Positions 25,338 through 34,715 of a stretch of DNA of 64,000 nt are shown here, in pieces. The stretch comes from Oscillospiraceae bacterium (lineage in GTDB: Bacteria; Bacillota_A; Clostridia; Oscillospirales; Oscillospiraceae). The stretch is taken from positions 124,001-188,000 of the forward strand of contig JAFTKA010000010.1 of assembly GCA_017456105.1 (NCBI GenBank), in the 5' to 3' direction. The notes beneath the pieces were generated by a model. The model was not told the DNA's origin. It saw only the letters and a list, made by a program, of their open reading frames with translations, and did no database searches. Numbering within the stretch: position 1 is the stretch's first letter; every line of letters begins with the position of its first letter. Both the position numbers and the translations under genes were made by a program.

Positions 25338-27490
25338 GATTCCTTAGGAATGTTTCTCATGGTCAGGCTGATGCGTTTCCGCTTTTCGTCCACTTCCAAA
25401 ACGGATACCTTTACCACGTCGCCCACCTTTACGACTTCCGAGGGGTGGCGTAATTTCCGGTTGCACACCTGGGAGATATGAACCAGGCCGTCCTGATGGA
25501 CGCCGATGTCCACAAACACGCCAAAGTCAATAACGTTCCGCACCGTGCCGGACAGCACCATACCGGGCTTTAAGTCCTTCATTTCCAGTACGTCCGTCCG
25601 CAAAACCGGTGCAGGCAGGTCATCACGGGGGTCCCGGCCGGGCTTCATCAGTTCATTTACCACGTCAACCAAGGTCGGCACGCCAACACCGCAACGCTCC
25701 GCCGCATTTTCTTCTCCCAACTGAGAGAATCTGTCCTTCAGTTCCGAGAGATTTCCAGCCGCCACGTCCTTTTTGTCGTAGCCACAAAGGGTTAAGAGGG
25801 TTTCTGCCGCCTTGTAGGACTCCGGGTGGACACCGGTGTTGTCCAGAATTTCCTTACTCTCCGGCACACGCAAAAAGCCTGCACACTGCTCATAGGCCTT
25901 CGGGCCTAATTTGGGTACTTTCTTCAGCTGATTTCTACCGGTAAACGCACCGTTTTCCTCCCGGTAAAGGACGATATTTTTCGCCGTTGTGCCATTAAGA
26001 CCCGACACCTTTTGCAGCAAACTTGCAGAGGCGGTATTCACGTCCACACCCACAGCATTTACGCAGTCCTCCACCACACCGTTCAAGGCCTCGTCCAGCC
26101 GCTTTTGAGGACAGTCGTGCTGATACTGACCCACACCGATGGCCTTGGGGTCGATCTTCACCAGCTCTGCAAGCGGGTCCTGCAATCTCCGGGCGATGGA
26201 CACCGCAGAACGGAGGTTCACATCGTAATCCGGGAATTCCTCCGCCGCCAATTTCGATGCCGAATACACGGACGCACCGGCCTCATTGACGATCATATAG
26301 CTGACACCGGGTAAATTCTTCAGCATTTCCACAGTCATGGCCTCGGTTTCCCGGGAGGCCGTGCCGTTACCGATGGCAATATGCTGCACACCGTGTTTTT
26401 TGGCCATACGGCTCAGGATCTCGATAGCTTCCTGTTTTTTCCGTTCATTAAAGGTAGGATACACCACAGAAGTATCCAGTACCCGGCCTGTACCGTCCAC
26501 AATAGCTACCTTGCAGCCGTTCCGGTATCCGGGGTCAAGACCCATGGTTACAAAGCCCTTTACAGGCCGCTGCATCAGAAGGGGCTTTAGATTCAGGGCA
26601 AAGTTAGCGATGGCCGACTCCCCTGCCCGGTCAGTTAATGTGCTTCTCAGCTCCCTCTCTACACTGGGTGCGATCAAACGGTCAAAGGCATCTTCCGCAG
26701 CCGCTCTGACAAAGGCAGAGATCCATTTGGTGGGCTTTAGTGCCATTCTGCACACCAATGCCTGACCCTCCAGGCCCGGCAGTGCGGCAGAGACCTTCAA
26801 AAAGCCCTCCTTTTCGCCCCGGTTGATAGCTAAGATCTGATGATTCTGCAGTCGGGAAACGGGCGTCTTAAAATCATAATAAAGCCGATACACACTGTCC
26901 TGCTCCGCATCTTCGGCAGCCACGGTAATGACAGCATATTTTTCCATCTTCTCCCGGAGTGCCTTACGGATATCCGCATCATCGGAGATGATCTCGGCGA
27001 TAATATCCGACGCACCCTGCAGGGCATCTTCCAAAGTTTCCACACCCTTTTCAGGGTCGATATAATCCTGTGCAAGCTCCGCAGGATCCCGGCCGTCCTG
27101 TTCATAAATAGCCAAAGCCAAAGGCTCCAGGCCCTTCTCCTTGGCAACGGTTGCCCGGGTGCGGCGTTTCTGCTTATAAGGCCTGTACAGATCCTCTGCC
27201 TCGGCCAGGGTGGCCGCCGCCTCAATAGCCGCTTTCAGTTCCTCAGTCAGCTTGCCTTGATTGTCGATGGCGTTCAGGATTTCCTGCTTTCTCTCTGCCA
27301 AATTTCGCAGATAGTTAAGCCGCACTTCCAAATTACGCAGGGTGGTATCGTCCATACTGCCGTGCATCTCTTTCCGATACCGGGCGATAAAGGGAATGGT
27401 GTTTCCCTCGTCTAAAAGGCTCACCACATTTTCAACATAGCTTTCTTTTTGACCCAGCTCCTGGGCCAAGGTTTTGATCATGGTTTCCAT
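25334..27490 (-). CDS. tex: Tex-family RNA-binding transcription accessory protein
   Basis: The 718-residue protein matches Tex/YdcI, a conserved nucleic-acid-binding protein linked to transcription and RNA turnover. Domains in order: N-terminal helical Tex domain with TIPFIARYRKEMHGSMDD and YRPYKQKRRTRATVAKEKGL; a YqgF-like RNase H fold (TMGLDPGYRNGCKVAIVD, about residue 325); helix-hairpin-helix motifs (about 495-560); and a C-terminal S1 domain (KPGMVLSGTVRNVIDFGVFV, about 640). The length is typical. The ATG at 27490 follows GAAGGAAG. It appears monocistronic. Confidence 0.95.
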   Translation of the reverse strand: METMIKTLAQELGQKESYVENVVSLLDEGNTIPFIARYRKEMHGSMDDTTLRNLEVRLNYLRNLAERKQEILNAIDNQGKLTEELKAAIEAAATLAEAEDLYRPYKQKRRTRATVAKEKGLEPLALAIYEQDGRDPAELAQDYIDPEKGVETLEDALQGASDIIAEIISDDADIRKALREKMEKYAVITVAAEDAEQDSVYRLYYDFKTPVSRLQNHQILAINRGEKEGFLKVSAALPGLEGQALVCRMALKPTKWISAFVRAAAEDAFDRLIAPSVERELRSTLTDRAGESAIANFALNLKPLLMQRPVKGFVTMGLDPGYRNGCKVAIVDGTGRVLDTSVVYPTFNERKKQEAIEILSRMAKKHGVQHIAIGNGTASRETEAMTVEMLKNLPGVSYMIVNEAGASVYSASKLAAEEFPDYDVNLRSAVSIARRLQDPLAELVKIDPKAIGVGQYQHDCPQKRLDEALNGVVEDCVNAVGVDVNTASASLLQKVSGLNGTTAKNIVLYREENGAFTGRNQLKKVPKLGPKAYEQCAGFLRVPESKEILDNTGVHPESYKAAETLLTLCGYDKKDVAAGNLSELKDRFSQLGEENAAERCGVGVPTLVDVVNELMKPGRDPRDDLPAPVLRTDVLEMKDLKPGMVLSGTVRNVIDFGVFVDIGVHQDGLVHISQVCNRKLRHPSEVVKVGDVVKVSVLEVDEKRKRISLTMRNIPKES

Positions 27491-27560
27491 AAAGCACTTC
27501 CTTCAAAAAAGGTAGTAATAGTATACCACATTCCTCTTTTTTTGGCAATGGATTGCTTTA

Positions 27561-27590
27561 TTGACAAGGGGCTATTTTATCGTTTATAAT
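27561..27590 (+). promoter_or_regulatory. Promoter of the cytidylate-kinase-like gene
   Basis: TTGACA at 27561-27566, an 18-base spacer and TATAAT at 27585-27590, 28 bases before the start codon. Confidence 0.8.
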
Positions 27591-27617
27591 AAAGAAAAAG
27601 CCCAAGGAGGTAACACT

Positions 27618-28226
27618 ATGGCAAAGAAGATCATTACCATCAGCCGTGAATTCGGCAGCGGCGGCCGCACCATCGGCCACATGGTAGCCGAAAAGCTGGG
27701 AATCCCCTTCTATGATAAGGAGCTTGTGGAGCATATTGCTCTGGAGTCCGGCTTTGATCCCCGATTTGTGGAGGAGCATGGTGAGCATGCACCCGGCAAG
27801 AGTCTTCTGTCCTACGCCTTCGCACCCCAGGGTGTGCCCGGCGTGATGCACGGTCTGTCCTCGGCCGACTTCCTTTGGAATATTCAGTGTAATGTGATTT
27901 TGCAGCTGGCGGAAAAAGGCCCTTGCGTCATTGTGGGCCGGAACGCGGACTATATCCTCAAGGACCGTACCGACTGTCTCCACGCCTTTATCCACGCGGA
28001 TAAGGACTTCCGGGCAGAGCGGATCGTGCGGCTCTACGGCGAGTCCGAAAAGAAGCCGGAGGCTCGTCTGCAGGAAAAGGATAAACGCCGCAAGGTCAAC
28101 TATCAGCACTATACCGGCAGGACCTGGGGCCTGTCTCAGAATTATGATATCAGTCTCTGCAGCAGTACCATCGGTATCGAGCAGTGTGCCGATATCATCG
28201 TCTCCATGGCCAATAAGGAAGATTAA
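27618..28226 (+). CDS. Cytidylate kinase-like family protein
   Basis: The 202-residue protein begins KKIITISREFGSGGRTIGHM, a P-loop variant of the cytidylate-kinase-2 family. It continues with MVAEKLGIPFYDKEL, VIVGRNADYIL and RIVRLYGESEKKPE-type LID residues. Family members are small NMP-kinase-like enzymes; whether this one phosphorylates CMP is unproven, since Firmicutes also have a separate Cmk. It uses the ATG at 27618 with AAGGAGG upstream. It is a single gene between a promoter and a shared terminator. Confidence 0.85.
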   Translation: MAKKIITISREFGSGGRTIGHMVAEKLGIPFYDKELVEHIALESGFDPRFVEEHGEHAPGKSLLSYAFAPQGVPGVMHGLSSADFLWNIQCNVILQLAEKGPCVIVGRNADYILKDRTDCLHAFIHADKDFRAERIVRLYGESEKKPEARLQEKDKRRKVNYQHYTGRTWGLSQNYDISLCSSTIGIEQCADIIVSMANKED

Positions 28227-28234
28227 ACAAGCCA

Positions 28235-28268
28235 AAAACAGGCGTGTCTTGCGACACGCCTGTTTTTT
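28235..28268. terminator. Bidirectional terminator between the kinase-like gene and rnc
   Basis: AAAACAGGCGTGTC-ttgc-GACACGCCTGTTTT, a 14-bp stem with A and T flanks. It serves both convergent genes; the rnc stop abuts it. Confidence 0.9.
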
Positions 28269-28953
28269 ATGCCTTATCCGGGAAAAGTGCTTCAATTGCC
28301 TTGTGGGCTGCGTCCTGCTCTGCCCGCTTTTTGCTGGAGCCTTCACCCTGACCAACCACCTGACCATTCAACTGCACTTCCACAGTAAAATGCTTGTCGT
28401 GATCCGGACCTGATTCTCCTGTCAGAGTATAGGTCAGCACCTGATTCTTCTTCTGCTGTACCAGCTCCTGCAGAGCGGTCTTATAGTCCGCATTCCGCAT
28501 TTTGGCAGAAGGTACATTACAAAGAACGAATCTGCGGATCAGCCCTTCTGCGGCAGCCATGCCACCGTCCAAAAAGCTTGCTGCAATTACTGATTCCACC
28601 GCATCTGCCAAAATGGAATCCCGGCTTCTGCCGCCACTTTGCTCCTCACCGTTGCCCAGCATCAGGTGCTTGCCCAAACCCAACTGCTCAGCGATCCCGG
28701 CAAGGCTTGCCTCGCACACCATATCCGCCCGCATACGGGTCAGCTCACCCTCCGGACGGTCCGGGAAGGTCTTATACAGGTGCTCGGCCACTACCATACC
28801 CAAAATGGAATCGCCCAAAAACTCCAACCGCTCGTTGCTTTTCAGACTGTCGTGCCAGCATTCGTTGGCATAGGAGGAGTGAGTCAGTGCATTTTGAAGC
28901 AGGGTGATATTTTGAAACCGATAACCGATAGCGGTCTCCAGATCCTTAATCAT
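28267..28953 (-). CDS. rnc: Ribonuclease III
   Basis: RNase III cuts double-stranded RNA in rRNA and mRNA processing. The 228-residue protein has the catalytic signature NERLEFLGDSILGMVV at about residue 40, DSILADAVESVIAA as the second metal site, and a C-terminal double-stranded-RNA-binding domain (KTALQELVQQKK ... SKKRAEQDAAHKAIEAL). The ATG at 28953 has GGAG in place; the ATG two codons earlier is too close to it. It overlaps the plsX end by 8 bases. Confidence 0.95.
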   Translation of the reverse strand: MIKDLETAIGYRFQNITLLQNALTHSSYANECWHDSLKSNERLEFLGDSILGMVVAEHLYKTFPDRPEGELTRMRADMVCEASLAGIAEQLGLGKHLMLGNGEEQSGGRSRDSILADAVESVIAASFLDGGMAAAEGLIRRFVLCNVPSAKMRNADYKTALQELVQQKKNQVLTYTLTGESGPDHDKHFTVEVQLNGQVVGQGEGSSKKRAEQDAAHKAIEALFPDKA

Positions 28954-29980
28954 CGTCATTCTCCTTGGCAGTCAGGTGGGAAAGCTCCTGCTCCAGATCC
29001 TCTGCAATATTGCTTTCTGCCGAATCCATAGCCTGCTTCACCGCATTGCGAAACGCCAGTGCATCGGACGCACCGTGAGCCTTGATCACCATCTTGCGGA
29101 TACCCAGAAACGGTGTGCCGCCGATCTCCCGGTAGTCCATAAGCTTCTTGATCTTTTTCACGCCGGACATACAGAAAAGAGCACCCAGCTTGGTAAGTAA
29201 ATTCTTCTTGAACATTCTCTTCATGAGGCTGCCCATAAACATGGCAGTACCCTCAATGGACTTCAGAAGTATGTTGCCGGAGAAGCCGTCGCAAACCACC
29301 ACGTCCACCGCACCCAGAGGTACATCTCTTGCCTCCACGTTGCCCACAAAATTCAGGATCCCCTGCTCTGCGGCATTGGTCAAAAGTGCGTAGGCTTCCT
29401 TCTGCAGAGCCGTACCTTTGGAGTCCTCCGTGCCGATATTGAGCAAGCCCACCTTGGGGTTTTCAATACCCAAATACTTTTTGGCGTAAAGAGAGCCTAC
29501 CACACCAAACTGCAACAGAAACTCCGGGGTACACTCGGCATTGGCACCGCAGTCCAAAAGTACTGTTTTACCGCCGGTCTTATTGGGCATAGCAGGACCC
29601 ATGGCCGCCCGACGGATCCCCTTAACACGCTTGACGATCAAAGTTGCTCCTGTGAGCAACGCACCGGTACTGCCGGCGGAAATGAAGGCATCACCTTCCC
29701 CGTCAGCGAGCATCTTCAGACCCACGATCATAGAAGAATTCTTTTTCTTGTGGATCACCTTTGCAGGGTCGTCGTGCATATCCACCACATCGTCGGCATT
29801 GGCGATTTGAAGACCTGCAGGCAGATCCACAATGCCCTGGCTTTTCAGAGCATCGAGGATTTCTTCCCCTCTGCCAACCAGGGTGATCTGAGCATTATAA
29901 AGCTTTGCGGCCTCAACAGCACCCATCACAGGTGCTAAGGGGGCGAGATCACCGCCCATGGCGTCCAAAATAATTCTCAT
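28946..29980 (-). CDS. plsX: Phosphate acyltransferase PlsX
   Basis: PlsX makes acyl-phosphate from acyl-ACP for phospholipid synthesis and is a peripheral membrane enzyme. The 344-residue protein opens MRIILDAMGGDLAPLAPV and carries SAGSTGALLTGATLIVKRV, GAMGPAMPNK-like AAMGPAMPNK, and GANAECTPEFLLQF. The length is normal. In many Firmicutes plsX is followed by acpP before rnc; here rnc follows directly and overlaps. It is part of the trmH-to-rnc operon. Confidence 0.95.
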   Translation of the reverse strand: MRIILDAMGGDLAPLAPVMGAVEAAKLYNAQITLVGRGEEILDALKSQGIVDLPAGLQIANADDVVDMHDDPAKVIHKKKNSSMIVGLKMLADGEGDAFISAGSTGALLTGATLIVKRVKGIRRAAMGPAMPNKTGGKTVLLDCGANAECTPEFLLQFGVVGSLYAKKYLGIENPKVGLLNIGTEDSKGTALQKEAYALLTNAAEQGILNFVGNVEARDVPLGAVDVVVCDGFSGNILLKSIEGTAMFMGSLMKRMFKKNLLTKLGALFCMSGVKKIKKLMDYREIGGTPFLGIRKMVIKAHGASDALAFRNAVKQAMDSAESNIAEDLEQELSHLTAKENDDD

Positions 29981-29995
29981 ATCTTACCTTCTTTC

Positions 29996-31294
29996 TCAAA
30001 TACCCTTTTCTATCAGTGCGTCGATTCGTTCCAAAGAGCGGTTGGCGATGGCCAAATTTTTCTCCGCTTTCTTCCGAATTCTCTGCTCCAAGGGGGTAAT
30101 GATGCTGAAATTGATATTCATTGGTTGAAAATTTACGATCTGCGGATCGCTAACGTAAAGACCCAAAGCACCCACAGCCGTCTCCTTGGGGAAATCAGGC
30201 AACTCCCTGCCCTGCAGCTTTGCGGCCATGGCAACAGCTGCCAGGAAGCCTGATGCGGTGCTTTCCACATAGCCTTCTACACCGGTCATCTGGCCGGCAA
30301 AAGCAACCAAGGGGTTTCTTCTGTCCGCAAAATACCGATCCAACAGCTTCGGGCTCTGCAGGAAGGTGTTCCGGTGCATCACACCGTAGCGGACGAATTC
30401 CGCTTTCTTCAGTGCGGGGATCATGGAGAACACCCGTTTCTGCTCCGGGAATTTTAGGTGGGTCTGAAAACCTACCAGGTTAAACACGCTCTTAGCCGCA
30501 TTGTCCTGCCGCAGCTGGACCACCGCATAGGGCTCTTTCCCGGTCTTGGGATCGATAAGACCCACAGGCTTCAAAGGGCCAAACCGCAGGGTGTCCGGGC
30601 CCCGGCGGGCCATGACCTCCACAGGCATACAGCCTTCAAAGACATTCTTATCTTCAAAGCCGTGGACTTCTGCCTCCTCCGCGGAGATCAGCTCCTTCAA
30701 AAAGGCCTCATACTGCTCCTTATTCATAGCACAGTTGATATAATCCGGCGTTCCCCGATCATACCTAGACTGCCACCAGGCCTCATTCATATCAATGGAT
30801 TCTGCGGTTACAAGCGGTGCTGCCGCATCGAAAAAGTGCAAATACCCTTCTCCGAAGTATTCTCCGATGGCCTCCGACAGTGCATCGGACGTCAGAGGGC
30901 CGGTCGCCACGATCACAGGACCTTCCGGCACCTTTGTAGCTTCCTCAGAAATTACAGTAATATTGGGGTGGGAGCGGATTTTCTCCGTTACAAGTTGAGA
31001 AAAACCGGCTCTGTCCACGGCTAAACAGCCGCCTGCCTCCACCCGGGTCTGGTCGGCACAGGCCATAATGAGGCTTCCCAATCGACGCAATTCTTCCTTT
31101 AATAGACCCACTGCATTTTCCAGCCTGTCTCCCCGGAAGGAATTGGAGCACACCAGCTCGGCAAAGGTATCACTATGGTGAGCTGGAGACTTTTTCTCCG
31201 GCTTCATTTCATAAAGCTCTACCTCAATTCCCCGCTGGGCAAGCTGCCAAGCAGCCTCCGAGCCGGCAAGGCCCGCGCCGATCACTTTTACCAT
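29996..31294 (-). CDS. trmFO: Folate-dependent tRNA uridine-54 methyltransferase TrmFO
   Basis: TrmFO methylates U54 of tRNA to ribothymidine using methylene-THF and FADH2. The 432-residue flavoprotein starts with the dinucleotide motif VIGAGLAGSEAAWQLA and shows AELVCSNSFRGDRLENAVGL, CMPVEVMARRGPDTLRFGPL, and a GQMTGVEGYVESTASG motif near the end, all diagnostic. The length is normal. It starts one base after the topA stop, so they are cotranscribed, a gene pair also seen in Bacillus (topA-trmFO). Confidence 0.95.
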   Translation of the reverse strand: MVKVIGAGLAGSEAAWQLAQRGIEVELYEMKPEKKSPAHHSDTFAELVCSNSFRGDRLENAVGLLKEELRRLGSLIMACADQTRVEAGGCLAVDRAGFSQLVTEKIRSHPNITVISEEATKVPEGPVIVATGPLTSDALSEAIGEYFGEGYLHFFDAAAPLVTAESIDMNEAWWQSRYDRGTPDYINCAMNKEQYEAFLKELISAEEAEVHGFEDKNVFEGCMPVEVMARRGPDTLRFGPLKPVGLIDPKTGKEPYAVVQLRQDNAAKSVFNLVGFQTHLKFPEQKRVFSMIPALKKAEFVRYGVMHRNTFLQSPKLLDRYFADRRNPLVAFAGQMTGVEGYVESTASGFLAAVAMAAKLQGRELPDFPKETAVGALGLYVSDPQIVNFQPMNINFSIITPLEQRIRKKAEKNLAIANRSLERIDALIEKGI

Positions 31295-31295
31295 C

Positions 31296-33479
31296 TTATT
31301 TCTCCTTGGCCTTTTTTACGGCCTTCTTGGTAGTCTTCTTAGTGGTCTTTTCACCCTCGGAAGACTCTTTTTTCTTATAGTAGCCCCGCTTGTCCTCCGG
31401 CAGGAAATTTTCGCAGCTTTCGTTGATGCAGAAGGGCTTCATACGGCCCTTTCCTGCCTTCTTGAACATGGTCTGTCCACACTTGGGGCAATCCTCAGCA
31501 GTGGGTACGTCCCAGCTCATAAAGCCGCAGTCTGCACCCCGCTCACAGCCGTAATAGGCAAAGCCACGCTTACTCTTCCGCTTGAGAATCGTGCTGCCGC
31601 ACTTAGGACAACGGCCGGGCATCTTCTCGGTAATGGGCTTGGTGTTGGTACACTCCGGGAAGCCGGGGCAGGCCAGGAATTTACCAAACCGGCCGATCTT
31701 CACCACCATATTCCGTCCGCAGATCTCGCAGACCTCATCGGTAACCTCATCGGGCACTTTCAGCCGTGTGCCCTCCAGAGCAGACTCTGCATTCAGCATT
31801 TCCTGATGGAAGTCCTTGTAGAACTCGGAAAGCACGTCCTTCCAGTTCCGCTTGCCCAACTCCACATCGTCAAGCCGGGTCTCCATATTGGCGGTAAACT
31901 CCACGTCGATAATATCGTGGAAACGCTCCATCATAAGGCCTGTTACCACTTCGCCCAAGGCGGTGGGAGCAAGCCGCTTGTCGGTCTTATTCACATACTC
32001 CCGATCCTGAATGATGGACACGGTAGCCGCGTAGGTAGAAGGACGGCCGACGCCCTTTTCTTCCATAGCTTTTACCAGCGTTGCCTCGGTGTAACGGGCA
32101 GGGGGCTGCGTAAAATGCTGCTCCTTCTTCATATCCCGGCAGGAAGCGGTATCCCCCTGCTGCAGATCCGGCAGCGGGGTTCCGGTTACCTCGTCTTCCT
32201 CATCACGGCCCTCTTCGTAGACCGCCAGGAAGCCTGCAAATTTCACACTCTGATGGGTGGAACGGAACACATGGCCTTCACAGCTGGTATCAATGGACAC
32301 GGTATCATACACAGCATTCGCCATCTGGCTTGCCAAAAACCGGCTCCAGATCAGCTTATAGAGCCGATACTGCTCCCTGGTTAAGCTGCCCTGAATTTGC
32401 TCCGGGTCTAAGTTTACATTGGTGGGACGGATCGCTTCATGGGCGTCCTGAGCACCGGACTTGGTCTTGAAAACATGGTGCTTACCGTAATAATATTCTT
32501 TTCCGTAGCGACCCTTAATAAAGCTTGCAGCGGCATTCATAGCCTCATCGCTGAGCCGCAAAGAGTCGGTACGCATATAGGTGATCAAACCCAGAGTGCC
32601 TTCCCCTGCCACGTCAACGCCTTCATAAAGCTGCTGTGCGATGGCCATGGTACGCTTGGGGGTCATATTCAGCTTCCGGGAAGCCTCCTGCTGCAAGGTG
32701 GAGGTGGTAAAAGGAGGTGCGGCAGAACGTTTTTTATCGGCCTGCTTCACAGAATCCACTGTAAAGGTTTTTCCTGTAATGTCATTTACGATCTTCAGCA
32801 CCTGCTCTTCATTTTCCAGTTCCCGTTTCTTGCTGTCTCCATAATAACGGGCCTTGAAAGAGCCGGGCTTGCTGATCCGGTCCAATGTTACCTCCAACGA
32901 CCAGTACTCCTTGGGAATAAAGGCACGGATCTCATTTTCTCTATCCACCACCAAACGGGTAGCCACAGACTGCACCCGTCCTGCGGACAGGCCTCTTCTT
33001 ACCTTCTTCCACAGCAGAGGAGAAAGCTGGTAGCCCACGATCCGGTCAAGAATCCGTCTTGCCTGCTGGGCGTCCACCAGATCTAAGTCGATATCCCGGG
33101 GATTTGCGATGGATTCCTGTACCACCTTTTGGGTGATCTCATTGAAGGTTACACGGCGGGTCTTACTTTCCGGCAGCTCCAGCAGCTCCTTTAAGTGCCA
33201 GGAGATGGCTTCTCCTTCACGGTCAGGGTCCGTTGCCAGATATACGGTATCCGCCTTCTGTGCCGCCTTATGAAGCTCAGAGATCAGCTCGGACTTGGTC
33301 TGCAGGGGCAGATATTCAGGCTGGAAGCCGCCCTCAATATCCACACCCATGGTGTTCTTGGGCAGATCCCGCAAATGGCCCATACTGGCCTTGACCACAT
33401 ACTCCGGTCCAAGATATTTACCAATGGTCTTCGCCTTGGAGGGCGACTCCACAATTACCAGATTCGTTGACTTAGCCAT
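31296..33479 (-). CDS. topA: DNA topoisomerase I TopA
   Basis: TopA relaxes negative supercoils with a transient single-strand break. The 727-residue protein has the Toprim start LVIVESPSKAKTIGKYLG, acidic triad region YLATDPDREGEAISWHL, and the active-site Tyr in GLITYMRTDSLRLS at about residue 300. The C-terminus holds three four-Cys zinc ribbons (beginning CEICGRN, CPKCGST and CPKCGQT) and a Lys-rich tail. The ATG at 33479 gives the MAKSTNLVIVE start. It follows dprA by 19 bases. Confidence 0.96.
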   Translation of the reverse strand: MAKSTNLVIVESPSKAKTIGKYLGPEYVVKASMGHLRDLPKNTMGVDIEGGFQPEYLPLQTKSELISELHKAAQKADTVYLATDPDREGEAISWHLKELLELPESKTRRVTFNEITQKVVQESIANPRDIDLDLVDAQQARRILDRIVGYQLSPLLWKKVRRGLSAGRVQSVATRLVVDRENEIRAFIPKEYWSLEVTLDRISKPGSFKARYYGDSKKRELENEEQVLKIVNDITGKTFTVDSVKQADKKRSAAPPFTTSTLQQEASRKLNMTPKRTMAIAQQLYEGVDVAGEGTLGLITYMRTDSLRLSDEAMNAAASFIKGRYGKEYYYGKHHVFKTKSGAQDAHEAIRPTNVNLDPEQIQGSLTREQYRLYKLIWSRFLASQMANAVYDTVSIDTSCEGHVFRSTHQSVKFAGFLAVYEEGRDEEDEVTGTPLPDLQQGDTASCRDMKKEQHFTQPPARYTEATLVKAMEEKGVGRPSTYAATVSIIQDREYVNKTDKRLAPTALGEVVTGLMMERFHDIIDVEFTANMETRLDDVELGKRNWKDVLSEFYKDFHQEMLNAESALEGTRLKVPDEVTDEVCEICGRNMVVKIGRFGKFLACPGFPECTNTKPITEKMPGRCPKCGSTILKRKSKRGFAYYGCERGADCGFMSWDVPTAEDCPKCGQTMFKKAGKGRMKPFCINESCENFLPEDKRGYYKKKESSEGEKTTKKTTKKAVKKAKEK

Positions 33480-33498
33480 GAAAAGCCTCCGCAAATAA

Positions 33499-34698
33499 TT
33501 ATTTTAGAGATACTCGCCTGCCCGGATAATTTTTGATTACGCCTTTTAGTGTCAGCTTGGTCAGGATCGACAAAACTGTACCGGCGGGCATTCCGCTTTG
33601 GGCGATGATCTCGTCCATCAGCTGAGGCCGGACAGTCAGCAGTTTCGCAACTGCCTGTTCTTCCGGAGTCAGGTCCTGGCAAACACTATAAGTGGATTTT
33701 TCTCCGTTGTCAATGTCTTTTTTCTGTAACGGTTCTTTCTTCTTTTCCATTTGACGGGGATAAACCGGCTCTTCCGCCACCTTTAGAGTGGTCTTTTCAA
33801 AGGTTCTGCTCTGTGCCGGTTTTTGCTGCAGCTTACCGGGATAGAGTGCGTCATATTCTTTCAGAATATCCCAGCCGCAAAGCACCGGGATCGCTCCCTG
33901 CTGCAGCAGCTCATTACTGCCGCGGCAGGCTTCCACGCCGATATTGCCCGGCACCACAAAAACATCTCTTCCCTGCTCGGCAGCTCTTTCGGCGGTGATG
34001 AGTGAACCGCTGGGATTGGGTGCTTCTACCACCAAAACACCGTTACTCAGACCGCTGATAATACGGTTTCTGATGGGGAAATGCCAGCCGAGAGCCTTCG
34101 TTTTTGGCGGATACTCCGAAATCAGACAGCCGTTTTGGCTAAGAGTTGCAAACAATTGTCGGTTAGAAGACGGATATACCACATCAACACCGCCACCCAA
34201 AACAGCTACTGCAGGCTTTCCTGCACGGACCGCACCCTGCAGAGCCATGGTATCCACGCCCTCAGCTCCGCCGGAAACCAAAAGACCGCCGCCTGCAGCG
34301 ATCTGACTGCCAAGCTCCATACCGGCCTGCATACCGTAGGAGGTAGCTTTTCTTGTTCCCACAACACCGATCACCGGCTGCTGTTCCCAATCCGGAAGAA
34401 TACCCTTATAATAGAGTACCAGCGGTGGGTCAAAGATATTTTTCAGTCTGGAAGGATAAATAGAGTCCCCCAAAGTCATGATGCCGATACCCCGGTCCGC
34501 ACAATCCCGCAGGATCTTCTCCGCAGAGCTTAAGGATTTATGATCCAGGGCATCGCGAACCTTCTCAGGAAACTCCGCAAATACCCGGTCTTCACTGTAA
34601 TAGATCTCCTCCGGGTCAGAAAAATGCTGCAGAAGCTGGTGCTTCTGACGCAGAGAAATATGGGACAGTTCTGCAAACCATATCCAGTGTATCAGCAT
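33499..34698 (-). CDS. dprA: DNA-processing protein DprA/Smf
   Basis: DprA binds incoming single-stranded DNA and loads RecA during transformation; it is also widespread in non-competent bacteria. The 399-residue protein has an N-terminal SAM-like part, then the Rossmann-like core with VIGVVGTRKATSYGMQ, SGGAEGVDTMALQGA, PIRNRIISGLSNGVLVVEA and SGSLITAERAAEQGRDVFVV (residues 120-270). A low-complexity charged linker precedes a C-terminal winged-helix domain. The ATG at 34698 follows AGAGGTGG. It is part of the topA operon. Confidence 0.94.
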   Translation of the reverse strand: MLIHWIWFAELSHISLRQKHQLLQHFSDPEEIYYSEDRVFAEFPEKVRDALDHKSLSSAEKILRDCADRGIGIMTLGDSIYPSRLKNIFDPPLVLYYKGILPDWEQQPVIGVVGTRKATSYGMQAGMELGSQIAAGGGLLVSGGAEGVDTMALQGAVRAGKPAVAVLGGGVDVVYPSSNRQLFATLSQNGCLISEYPPKTKALGWHFPIRNRIISGLSNGVLVVEAPNPSGSLITAERAAEQGRDVFVVPGNIGVEACRGSNELLQQGAIPVLCGWDILKEYDALYPGKLQQKPAQSRTFEKTTLKVAEEPVYPRQMEKKKEPLQKKDIDNGEKSTYSVCQDLTPEEQAVAKLLTVRPQLMDEIIAQSGMPAGTVLSILTKLTLKGVIKNYPGRRVSLK

Positions 34699-34715
34699 TT
34701 TTCCACCTCTTTCTA

